Shown piece after piece: positions 1-6,736 of a DNA stretch of 8,691 nucleotides. The notes below the pieces were generated by a model. It was not told the DNA's origin and did no database searches. It saw only the letters and a program-made list of their open reading frames with translations. The stretch comes from Proteobacteria bacterium UBA1673 (GTDB lineage Bacteria; Pseudomonadota; Gammaproteobacteria; Comchoanobacterales; Comchoanobacteraceae). The DNA lies in assembly GCA_002320385.1 (NCBI GenBank), contig DCKN01000008.1, forward strand, positions 1 through 8,691, written 5' to 3'. Made by a program: the position numbers and the translations under genes. The first letter of the stretch is position 1; each line of letters starts with the position of its first letter.

Positions 1-567
1 GGAACTTTCTCATTCGACCTCCTAGAATCCGCTACTACTGACGGTGATGGTGTTCTGATGGCTAACTACGGTCTCGGTGCCCAGAGTGACTATTTACAGA
101 ACGGTGTAAGCGCAGGCGAAACAAATGCATTTAATAAGAACAAAAGCTTTGGACCAATTACCTTCCAAGGTGATGGCACAGCTCTCGCGACTGCATTTGG
201 TAAGATTGCGAGACTAGAAGATAGTACTGTAGTCAATTACGCAGATAGTGACTTTAATAACGATGCTCAGAAGAACCTAACCGCTCTGAACATCGTCAAA
301 GCTCTTTCTGGTAACCAGACACCAATAGCAGGGACTGCGACAGTGCATTCACTTGCTGGAAACGGTGGTGCCTTTAGGGGAGCAGCAACTGCGACCGCAG
401 CTACAACTCCAATTGCTGACACAACAGCTGTTACCAACTGGACAAATGCTAATGCTTTACCGCGAGCAAATCTTGCTAGTCTGATAAAATCAAGATTATC
501 GCCGACTGCAACAGCTACTGATACGGCAAATGCAGCTGATGTTGAAACAAACAGCAACACTGTGTAG
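1..567 (+). CDS. C-terminal part of a Thr/Ala/Asn-rich, probably surface-exposed protein (5' truncated by window)
   Basis: The frame is open from base 1 to the TAG at 565-567, giving 188 residues. The ATG at 58 is an internal Met in this open frame (preceded by DGDGVL), so I treat the gene as cut by the window edge. The sequence is rich in Gly, Ala, Thr and Asn with no Cys, like passenger regions of secreted surface proteins. Near the end, NANALPRANLASLIKSR resembles NANTLTREEMIQQIIVESR near the end of the large protein at 1971-4673. This hints that it is the tail of a third member of the same family, but the rest does not align clearly by eye. It is followed within 30 bases by a strong terminator, so it ends a transcript. 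No known domain is recognised and the function is unknown; the surface location is inferred from composition and neighbours. Confidence 0.7.
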   Translation, partial: GTFSFDLLESATTDGDGVLMANYGLGAQSDYLQNGVSAGETNAFNKNKSFGPITFQGDGTALATAFGKIARLEDSTVVNYADSDFNNDAQKNLTALNIVKALSGNQTPIAGTATVHSLAGNGGAFRGAATATAATTPIADTTAVTNWTNANALPRANLASLIKSRLSPTATATDTANAADVETNSNTV

Positions 568-592
568 TTGATAACTATAGCAATAACTTACG

Positions 593-624
593 AAAGAAAG
601 GGACGTTACGTCCCTTTCTTTTTT
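593..624 (+). terminator. Strong intrinsic terminator after the first gene
   Basis: A perfect 13-bp stem (593-605 with 609-621) closes a TTA triloop and runs into six Ts (619-624). It begins 26 bases after the TAG of the upstream gene. The A-rich left arm gives a partial T-run on the minus strand too, but nothing reaches it from that side nearby. The open frame that runs through this hairpin (568-1011) is therefore not a gene. Confidence 0.93.
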
Positions 625-1018
625 GGTGGATTCTACTTCGATCGACAAATATACTCAGATTCGACCATCACTAAGAATTATAATGTTATTATCGTACACT
701 TTATATTGAATCTAGCTGTGAATAGTTTACATCATTGCGTAAAGCTTAGGGTTACAGACAAGGTAATCCCGCAACATTATTGGATACTGAATACAACTAG
801 CAAGCATGTGACGCTATCAACAACAAATCAAAAGACATCGTCGATCGTATTACTACTAAAAGCTCCTACTTTAGTAAAAGGGTATCGCCGCACGTTATCT
901 ACTATTTTTTACCAGTTATGCGGTTTATTAGTGCATGACTCATGCCTACATCCTTTAACGATTCCATACACTTACGCATCTACTGACCATTTGCTTCCAG
1001 TCCTGACCTAAAATGACA
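625..1018. other. Intergenic region with no recognisable gene
   Basis: This AT-rich spacer lies between the terminator and the promoter of the next gene. The one long open frame across it starts at a TTG with no ribosome binding site, passes through the terminator hairpin and encodes a sequence with no domain-like pattern. A perfect TATAAT lies at 679-684 but has no matching -35 at 16-18 bp. I see no RNA gene, repeat or insertion-sequence end here. Confidence 0.6.
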
Positions 1019-1047
1019 TTTACAATGTTAAAGAATTAACGTACTAT
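1019..1047 (+). promoter_or_regulatory. Sigma70-type promoter of the short barrel gene
   Basis: TTTACA (1019-1024) is followed by exactly 17 bp and TACTAT (1042-1047), then GAAAATAA. The expected transcription start is about 1053-1056, giving a leader of about 22 bases before the ATG at 1077. The same arrangement with nearly the same -10 and an identical GAAAATAA lies before the paralogous gene at 1971. This duplication is stronger evidence than the consensus match alone. Confidence 0.7.
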
Positions 1048-1076
1048 GAAAATAAGTGACTAGTCGGAAATATTCT

Positions 1077-1895
1077 ATGCCAACCTACCTATCATCGACT
1101 TTATGCGTGGGTGCACTTGGATTGATATTGTACATACAATGTCCAGCCACCTTCATGATGAATAAGTCTCAGTTGACGCTTCACTCAGGCAATACCATTC
1201 AAAACCAAGCCTACATTAATTACTACAATAATAATAATGATGACACAGCGCTCACCTCAGTGAGTTATGACACTGTATTCAGACTCAATCAGTCCACAAG
1301 GCGTCAATCATTTGATGTCAATATTGATTATTATGATCGCATGCACTCATACACCATTGCTGCAGGTTTTAATGACCAGCAACACTATACAAACGGTATT
1401 CAGCAACAAAGCTTTGCCGCTTATGATTACACGCACTACAACGATATGACTTTTGAACAAGTCGTGGTTGGCACAGAGGCCAAGTACGCGACATTGACAG
1501 GTGGTATCAATATTTATGTTCCATCCACAGGCGGTGTAGCCAACGCCAAAGCCAATAACACCATGATCTATCCCATGCGCGGTATTGAGGTTAATGTTGG
1601 CAATCAGCTCAGTCAGCTGCTATTGCAACTGCAAGCAAACTATTTCAAAGAGAGCCATGTCGACGATAACGCATCATCTGTCTCGCTAGGTTTTGAATAT
1701 GATTTTGACAACCGACTCGTTATCGGTGGCAAATACCAGCGCATTCATAGACCCAAGGGTGAAGATGAAGGCTATGCAGCATTTATCAGCATCAACCTTT
1801 TCGACGAACGCACCAATACCGAAGAAGAAGCAGTCTACTATATGCGCAGGCCAAACAGAATGATTGGTCCACTACTACAAACCAAGACCGGGTAA
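1077..1895 (+). CDS. Inverse-autotransporter-like outer-membrane beta-barrel protein without passenger
   Basis: This 272-residue protein has an N-terminal hydrophobic segment (about residues 8-25, signal-peptide-like) and then about 200 residues of alternating, aromatic-rich strands ending near residue 241 with GYAAFISINLF. It is collinear with residues 1-270 of the next protein. Shared motifs include SGNxxQNQxYxNxY starting at residue 37 in both, DYTxYxxMxF, GTExKYA, NIYxP and a final RRxxRMIGPL, which recalls the conserved Arg-rich segment closing intimin/invasin-type barrels. It stops exactly where the neighbour's passenger begins, so it is either a truncated copy or a stand-alone barrel. 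The start is the ATG at 1077, chosen because it gives the same spacing to SGN as the paralogue and lies about 22 bases after the predicted transcription start; GGAAA at 1066-1070 is a weak ribosome site. The in-frame GTG at 1056 would add an Arg-Lys pair to an otherwise uncharged signal-peptide n-region, so it remains possible. Family assignment is by pattern only. Confidence 0.8.
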   Translation: MPTYLSSTLCVGALGLILYIQCPATFMMNKSQLTLHSGNTIQNQAYINYYNNNNDDTALTSVSYDTVFRLNQSTRRQSFDVNIDYYDRMHSYTIAAGFNDQQHYTNGIQQQSFAAYDYTHYNDMTFEQVVVGTEAKYATLTGGINIYVPSTGGVANAKANNTMIYPMRGIEVNVGNQLSQLLLQLQANYFKESHVDDNASSVSLGFEYDFDNRLVIGGKYQRIHRPKGEDEGYAAFISINLFDERTNTEEEAVYYMRRPNRMIGPLLQTKTG

Positions 1896-1913
1896 ATTAT
1901 CATACCCCTGTGA

Positions 1914-1942
1914 TTTACATAAGCCGTCCTTTAAAGTAATAT
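1914..1942 (+). promoter_or_regulatory. Sigma70-type promoter of the large barrel-passenger gene
   Basis: TTTACA (1914-1919), 17 bp, and TAATAT (1937-1942) are followed by GAAAATAA. The layout matches the promoter at 1019-1047. The ATG at 1941 overlaps the last two bases of the -10, so a transcript starting near 1949 cannot contain it. The promoter lies just downstream of the previous stop codon, so the two paralogues are probably transcribed separately as well as by read-through; no terminator lies between them. Confidence 0.72.
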
Positions 1943-1959
1943 GAAAATAATAGATTACC

Positions 1960-1964
1960 AAAGG
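1960..1964 (+). promoter_or_regulatory. Ribosome binding site deciding the start at 1971
   Basis: AAAGG lies six bases before the ATG at 1971 and inside the predicted leader. The upstream ATG at 1941 has no comparable site, which supports 1971 as the start. Confidence 0.6.
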
Positions 1965-1970
1965 CTACCC

Positions 1971-4673
1971 ATGTTGCATCAGTCACCAAAAACGATTCCA
2001 ACTGCGCTACGCGCTATCATGCTGTGCTGCATAAGCATTACAGCCCACGCGAATATGGACTCAGATTTTCTCGTTAGGTCCGGTAATTTACTACAAAACC
2101 AGACCTACATGAATAATTATATCGTAAACTACGGCACATCACCGATGACATCTGCCAAATTGGATACAGCGATGGTCTTATCCAATAGTTATAATGCCAA
2201 ACAGCTCCTTGATTTTAAACTCGAATATTTTGACAGAATCAACACATTTACTGCCGGTTTTGGTCTAACGCATCGCGCACAAAACGGGCCAGATTACTAT
2301 CAAGGCTTCAGTGGCGGCGTTGATTATACCAAGTATGACGAAATGGAATTCATGCAAGCAATCATTGGCACTGAAACAAAATATGCCGGTTACAGCGCAG
2401 ATCTTAACATTTACATGCCATTCGGTTCTGCGCAAGCATATGATGGCGGATTTAGCAGCACACTCGTGGGTATGCCTGGGCTTGATTTGCGTATCGGGAC
2501 ATCATATGACGCGCTTGAACTCAACTTCGACGCGAGTTATTTCTCTGCGAGCACGGTAAAAAACAAATTGTCAAGCCTTGGGGCATCACTGCGATATCAA
2601 TTTAATAATTCGCTCCTTGTAGGTGCCAAATATCAAATAACCAGAGGTTTGGATTCTGAAAATTCAGGCTATGGTGCTTTCATCGCACTGCCACTTTCAA
2701 GAGATGTGCACGCCCAACATCACAGTAGTGCACTGAGCTCAGCACCAACACGGCGCATGCTTGGCGCATTGATCAACGGACAATCCATTACATGCGCCAC
2801 TGGCGAATCCTATGCGTACCACGGTAATACCATTTGTGCAACCAGTAATCCATTTAGCAGTGCGTTCATACGGTCCAAGAAACTCAAGCAGGGTCTATCG
2901 CTCACGGATGCCGATCAATCAGTGCTTAGTGCAGGGGATCTAGTATTCAATGCGCAAACTATGACCATCATTGATAACGTGATTAAGGCAAAAACGTTGA
3001 CCATTAAAGAAGGCGCTGTACTGGTATTTACTAAAAACGGCTTTATCATTGCTGAAGCAGATGGTTCAGTACTCGGTGAGAGCGGTGATAAATTAAAGGC
3101 AACGCTGATTCGCTCGGGTCTATTAGGTCGTCAACTCAATACCAGTACATCGTCGATGCAACTCAACGGGGTCAAGCGTATTCTTGGACGATATGGTATC
3201 GATACAACTGACGACGAGGCTGCGAATTCGGTCAATAATCCCGGGCACTTCATTGCGCTTACCGGAAGTTCATTTATGGATTTTAATGCACTCATTGACA
3301 GCAGTAACTATGAATCAGCAGCAAGCATGCCCATACTCTCTGGTGTATCTGCAGCCGCATCAGGCGCGGCCGGCGACAGGGCATCAACGCTTACCGCAAC
3401 GACTGGCCCACTTAAAGACGTGATCATGGGGGGTAATGATGCCACTAATGGGACGTTAACCAAGTATGCTCAGATCAATAACGTCAACTTCTCCAATGGC
3501 GGCGTCATGCTGCTCGGGGCCAACGCTAGTTTCAACAGTGTGAATTTTGACGGCGGTAATCACTCACATATCTATCAAGTCGGTGGGCTAGTTGAGTCAA
3601 CCACCACTGCACATACGGCTGGCGCGCAATTAGAGAGCTTCGTTATCGGTCGTGGTGGGGCGCAGTATACAGCAATTGGTAATCTTTATGATCAACGTAA
3701 CGCTGAAAATACCAATTTCAAAGGCATCGTTTCTAAAGATGCACATGCGACCGTTGGTGCCAATCAAGCATCGAATAATAATGATAAGCTACCAACCATC
3801 GCCATCATGCAAAGCTTTTTTAATATGGGTACAGCCAATGCTGCTGCTAAAAAGAACGCAATATCGATCTCTGAGCAAAACGCCGCGACAGATACTTCAG
3901 GATTAGGGTTGGTATTATTGAGCAATGTAGTCAATATGCCAAGCGTCACTTCGTCGCTAACCGATGGCCAGACAGCCTCGTTATTCGGCGATATTGAATC
4001 AAACAATGCTGTCAATAAGTTTGGTTTAGTACCAAATACAGTTGTCGCCGGTGATATTCTCGTGGTCGGTCTCAATCTTGTTGGTGCAACTGGCTCTGAT
4101 AACACACTATTGTCCTACGGTGCAGGATTTGGCAAAATCACTCAGCCAGGCGCAAGTGGCGCGTACGCTCAGGGAGGAACTACTTTTGCCTTTGGCTTAG
4201 ACGGGTGTGCAAATAACCTTTGTAGCGCGTATATTCCTAACGATTTTGTTAATGACCCCAGCAACGGTATCTCTGCTCCGGGAGCTCTCCCAGAAAGTGC
4301 GAATGCTAACGCAACCGCATTGCAAGCGTTCATCAAGCCCCAAGCTAATGCTATTAGCTTAACAAACAGTACTACGACTGAATTTTATCAACACGCCTCC
4401 TTAGTGCCAACGACGATCAGCGGACGGCAGCAAGTCAATATCGACGCTTACACGAGCCGACTTGGGTCCAATGCGCAGCTATCATCAGCAGATGACGGAA
4501 CTTCATCTACTAATGAGATATACCGCATTGCAGCATCCAAAGCAGCATTCCTCAACGCCAATACGTTGACCAGGGAAGAAATGATACAGCAAATCATTGT
4601 TGAAAGTCGCCCGAACACATCGTTAAAAACAGAAACACTGAACAAGCTTAGAACCAAAGCCGCGGCCAGTTAA
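1971..4673 (+). CDS. Inverse-autotransporter-like surface protein: N-terminal barrel plus beta-helix-like passenger
   Basis: From the ATG at 1971 the protein has 900 residues. Residues 1-27 form a signal peptide ending in ITAHA before NMD. Residues about 34-244 form roughly 12 amphipathic strands, the strand number of intimin/invasin barrels, paralogous to the upstream gene. A short linker (about 245-270, containing RRMLGALINGQ) leads to a passenger of about 625 residues. Its start, around residues 335-375, has repeated short beta runs (KTLTIKEGAVLVFT, GFIIAEADGS) typical of pectin-lyase-like beta-helices. The rest is Asn/Thr/Ala/Gly rich. Four passenger cysteines form two close pairs (275/289 and 746/751), possible disulfides. 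The C-terminal ~55 residues look helical and carry NANTLTREEM. By analogy the barrel inserts in the outer membrane and exports the passenger, probably for adhesion. No LysM or Ig-like domain is visible, unlike classical intimins. The alternative start at 1941 lies in the -10 box. The role is inferred. Confidence 0.82.
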   Translation: MLHQSPKTIPTALRAIMLCCISITAHANMDSDFLVRSGNLLQNQTYMNNYIVNYGTSPMTSAKLDTAMVLSNSYNAKQLLDFKLEYFDRINTFTAGFGLTHRAQNGPDYYQGFSGGVDYTKYDEMEFMQAIIGTETKYAGYSADLNIYMPFGSAQAYDGGFSSTLVGMPGLDLRIGTSYDALELNFDASYFSASTVKNKLSSLGASLRYQFNNSLLVGAKYQITRGLDSENSGYGAFIALPLSRDVHAQHHSSALSSAPTRRMLGALINGQSITCATGESYAYHGNTICATSNPFSSAFIRSKKLKQGLSLTDADQSVLSAGDLVFNAQTMTIIDNVIKAKTLTIKEGAVLVFTKNGFIIAEADGSVLGESGDKLKATLIRSGLLGRQLNTSTSSMQLNGVKRILGRYGIDTTDDEAANSVNNPGHFIALTGSSFMDFNALIDSSNYESAASMPILSGVSAAASGAAGDRASTLTATTGPLKDVIMGGNDATNGTLTKYAQINNVNFSNGGVMLLGANASFNSVNFDGGNHSHIYQVGGLVESTTTAHTAGAQLESFVIGRGGAQYTAIGNLYDQRNAENTNFKGIVSKDAHATVGANQASNNNDKLPTIAIMQSFFNMGTANAAAKKNAISISEQNAATDTSGLGLVLLSNVVNMPSVTSSLTDGQTASLFGDIESNNAVNKFGLVPNTVVAGDILVVGLNLVGATGSDNTLLSYGAGFGKITQPGASGAYAQGGTTFAFGLDGCANNLCSAYIPNDFVNDPSNGISAPGALPESANANATALQAFIKPQANAISLTNSTTTEFYQHASLVPTTISGRQQVNIDAYTSRLGSNAQLSSADDGTSSTNEIYRIAASKAAFLNANTLTREEMIQQIIVESRPNTSLKTETLNKLRTKAAAS

Positions 4674-5044
4674 CGCGTCAAGCTGTTAAGTGTGCCTTTA
4701 CGGCTATCGGTCATGAGTCTTGAAGCGCTCCTGGCAACTGTGTTTGGCTTTGAGTAATAATGCCATTTGCAAAGCGTTAGAGCCGAGTGATAAGAAAAAG
4801 AATGTGCGCTCACGGATGCAATAGCTTGAAAGTAATCCCGTATTATAATCCAAGTGACGCCGAGCTGTTTCACTTCGACTGGGCGCAAGCATTTTAACTG
4901 ATTATGCAATCGTTGTAGCTGAACGCAGACAGTAACACAGTAATGATAGCCAGACCATAAGAATAAGGCATACGGCACGCGCATACGAATCAAACGGCTT
5001 GTATCGGGTAGATGACTGGAAGCTATCAGCGCAAGAAAGTGATT
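4674..5044. other. Intergenic region between convergent genes, no recognisable gene
   Basis: This 371-base gap separates the surface-protein gene (+) from minE (-), so both transcripts should end here. I see no clear stem-loop plus T-run for either. Two overlapping minus-strand open frames (to 4993 and to 4892) and several short plus-strand ones exist. None has a ribosome site or a domain I recognise. The two minus-strand frames could be remnants of one decayed gene joined by a frameshift, but I cannot support an identity. Confidence 0.55.
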
Positions 5045-5311
5045 CTAGGCTTCTACTGCAGCGTCCTCGGCGATATTGACGCTCAGTTCAAGCACTGTTT
5101 TACCACATTGTTGATCAATTTGGATGTTAACGTCGTTCTGAGGAATATTATAGTACTTAGCGATGACCTTAAAGATTTCACTCTGAAGTTCTTTTATTTT
5201 AGGCATCGTCTCATTCGTATTGCTTGACTCAACAATAATTCTAAGGCGTTCTTTAGCGAGATCAGCACTCGATTTTTGTGTCTTAAATTTAAAAATATCA
5301 AACAAACTCAT
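5045..5311 (-). CDS. minE: MinE, topological specificity factor of cell division
   Basis: MinE stimulates MinD ATPase and displaces MinC, driving pole-to-pole oscillation so that division septa form only at mid-cell. The protein has 88 residues, the same length as E. coli MinE. Residues 2-9 (SLFDIFKF) are the amphipathic membrane-targeting start. AKERLRIIV (residues 19-27) is the conserved anti-MinCD segment that contacts MinD, with the Arg and Ile positions kept. Residues about 35-82 form the dimerisation domain, with EIFKVIAKY and a closing TVLELSVNI strand. The start is the ATG at 5311, four bases after the minD stop. GGGGAG at 5319-5324 in the minD end is the ribosome site, seven bases away; this indicates translational coupling to minD. 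An in-frame start further up (5329) would bury that site in the coding region. Confidence 0.96.
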   Translation of the reverse strand: MSLFDIFKFKTQKSSADLAKERLRIIVESSNTNETMPKIKELQSEIFKVIAKYYNIPQNDVNIQIDQQCGKTVLELSVNIAEDAAVEA

Positions 5312-5315
5312 AAAA

Positions 5316-6140
5316 CTACTCCCCTGCAATTGTTTCGTACAACGAGGCTAACAAACCTTTGCGTTTGGCTTCCACAAAGCGCATTGGTTTTACCGTTTCA
5401 CCAAGAAGTCTATCAACCGCATCCATGTAAGCTTGGCCGGCATCGCTTTGATGATTATGTGTGACTGGGATACCCATATTACTCGCTTTTAGCACCGATT
5501 TAGACTCAGGAATCACTCCAATTAAATCGATCGAGAGGATCTCCAGAATATCTGCAACGCCGAGCATGTCGCCACTAGACACGCGCTCTGGCACATATCG
5601 GGTAATCAATAAGTGTTCTTTGATCGGGTCAGAACCGCTTTCGGCACGCTCTGATTTTGATGAGAGGATGCCAATCATTCGATCGCTATCCCTCACCGAA
5701 GAAATCTCAGGGTTAGTCACAACAATGGCTTGATCAGCATAGCGCATCGCTGCGTATGCACCTTTCTCTATTCCAGCCGGTGAATCACAGATAATAAAGT
5801 CAAAACTCTCTTTAAGCCTATTGATGACGTCTTTGACAGCCTCGATCTTGAGTGCGTCTTTGTCTCTCGTTTGCGACGCAGGCAGTACAAATAGATTGCT
5901 GAGCTGCTTGTCTTTGATAAGCGCCTGGCTCAGATTAACTTCACCATTGATAACATTAATGAGATCATATACGACTCGACGCTCACAACCCATGATCAAG
6001 TCAAGGTTTCTGAGACCAACATCAAAGTCGATGACCACGGTTTTCTTACCGCGTATGGCCAGACCCGTGCTGATGGCCGCACTTGTTGTTGTTTTCCCCA
6101 CTCCGCCTTTGCCAGATGTGACTACGATAACCTGTGACAT
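5316..6140 (-). CDS. minD: MinD, septum-site-determining ATPase
   Basis: MinD is a membrane-cycling ParA/MinD-family ATPase that binds the inner membrane as an ATP-bound dimer and recruits MinC, and is released by MinE. The protein has 274 residues (E. coli 270). It starts MSQVIVVTS and has the deviant Walker A GKGGVGKTT at 10-18 with both lysines (11, 16). Asp38 and Asp40 lie in VVIDFDVGLRNLD, and switch II CDSPAGIE lies at 118-125. Asp151 in SSVRDSDR corresponds to the MinC/MinE contact residue, and a C-terminal amphipathic membrane-targeting helix (about 257-274, KRKGLLASLYETI) ends the protein. The family normally starts right at this MxxIIVVTSGKGG. I therefore use the ATG at 6140 rather than in-frame starts at 6167 or 6203, which fall at or upstream of the predicted transcription start. 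The ribosome site is weak (AGAG). It is encoded just upstream of minE. Confidence 0.97.
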   Translation of the reverse strand: MSQVIVVTSGKGGVGKTTTSAAISTGLAIRGKKTVVIDFDVGLRNLDLIMGCERRVVYDLINVINGEVNLSQALIKDKQLSNLFVLPASQTRDKDALKIEAVKDVINRLKESFDFIICDSPAGIEKGAYAAMRYADQAIVVTNPEISSVRDSDRMIGILSSKSERAESGSDPIKEHLLITRYVPERVSSGDMLGVADILEILSIDLIGVIPESKSVLKASNMGIPVTHNHQSDAGQAYMDAVDRLLGETVKPMRFVEAKRKGLLASLYETIAGE

Positions 6141-6168
6141 ATTCTGCTCTTTACTTAAATCTCTCATT

Positions 6169-6197
6169 ATTCTATTGGCTTTATGGCGCGAATGCAA
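6169..6197 (-). promoter_or_regulatory. Probable minDE promoter
   Basis: On the minus strand TTGCAT (6192-6197), 17 bp and TAGAAT (6169-6174) precede minD. The expected start near 6162 gives a leader of about 22 bases, the same length as predicted for the other genes in this window. The -10 is good (5 of 6) and the -35 is weak (3 of 6). It explains how minDE is expressed although minC lies about 0.6 kb away. Confidence 0.5.
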
Positions 6198-6251
6198 CAG
6201 CATTATTGGTGAAAATCAGTGTTTCGTAATACCCAAATCAATTATGCAACA

Positions 6252-6280
6252 TTGTCACAGGATTAAAAAGCAGGCATAAT
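6252..6280 (+). promoter_or_regulatory. Promoter-like element facing the 3' end of minC
   Basis: TTGTCA (6252-6257), exactly 17 bp and CATAAT (6275-6280) match the sigma70 consensus at 10 of 12 positions. A transcript would begin near 6287 and run through the empty gap toward minC in antisense. No reading frame longer than about 11 codons follows at once and no clear terminator is visible. A match this good is expected by chance about once in a window of this size, so function is uncertain. Confidence 0.35.
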
Positions 6281-6695
6281 TCGATTATTATTTATTAACT
6301 ATATGAAATAATGGTTGTTAAAAAATAGTCAAAGTGTGAATCGATTACTTATGGGACAGGGGCATATCTTCAGGGTAATACATTAGAGATGAAACCGGAA
6401 GATATCCACACTCAAACGGCGTTTGGCAATGATGTCTGCCGCAAGCAAAAACTGTATTGGGGGTTAGATTCAGCTAGCCGGATGCGAGATTGAACAAGGA
6501 AATTAAACCAGGACTTTTCTGAAACATGCCTCACAGGCACCTTAACACCAAAGTGATCCACGCTAGATTACATCTTGAAAACCATGTCATTGAGTGTTGA
6601 CCAAAGCGCACGCCACCATCGGTTAGCGATTAGAACAAAAGTCGCTGATCCCGTCAAGCAGTCATCAAGATTGACACAGCAGGTCAGGCTTGGGG

Positions 6696-6717
6696 CGCAC
6701 AAGCTCATTGATGTGCG
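6696..6717 (-). other. Stem-loop just downstream of minC
   Basis: A 6-bp stem CGCACA/TGTGCG with a 10-base loop lies 20 bases past the minC stop. It could stabilise or end the minC transcript. It has no following T-run on the minus strand, so I do not call it an intrinsic terminator. Confidence 0.3.
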
Positions 6718-6736
6718 AGTAAAACACTAATAAATA

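Larger units (their letters stand above)
6198..6736. other. Non-coding gap separating minC from minD
   Basis: In most proteobacteria minC and minD are nearly adjacent; here 596 bases lie between the minC stop and the minD ATG. No open frame of useful length exists on either strand. Visible structure comprises an inverted repeat ATATCTTC/GAAGATAT (6364-6371 and 6398-6405), a small hairpin TGCCT-CAC-AGGCA (6527-6539), a CGCACA/TGTGCG stem (6696-6701 and 6712-6717) just after the minC stop without a T-run, and a plus-strand promoter-like element at 6252-6280. No insertion-sequence remnant is recognised. Confidence 0.6.

Noticed and set aside
679..684. Perfect TATAAT in the first intergenic region
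   Set aside because: No -35 element at 16-18 bp, no extended -10, and no gene at a suitable distance.
568..1011. 147-codon plus-strand open frame after the first stop codon
   Set aside because: It starts at TTG with no ribosome site, runs straight through the strong terminator at 593-624 and shows no protein-like pattern.
3764..4105. 113-codon minus-strand frame inside the passenger gene
   Set aside because: It lies entirely opposite a long, well-supported coding sequence; low-complexity antisense reading.
4670..4993. Minus-strand open frame between the surface gene and minE, with an overlapping second frame to 4892
   Set aside because: It overlaps the end of the plus-strand gene, has no ribosome site or promoter, and its sequence matches no family I can recognise; a decayed gene is possible but unsupported.
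5461..6279. Plus-strand open frames opposite minD (to 5733 and to 6279)
   Set aside because: They are antisense shadows of the strongly conserved minD.
6364..6405. 8-bp inverted repeat ATATCTTC/GAAGATAT as a possible insertion-sequence remnant
   Set aside because: The arms are only 26 bases apart with no transposase trace or target duplication; chance or an operator-like site cannot be separated.
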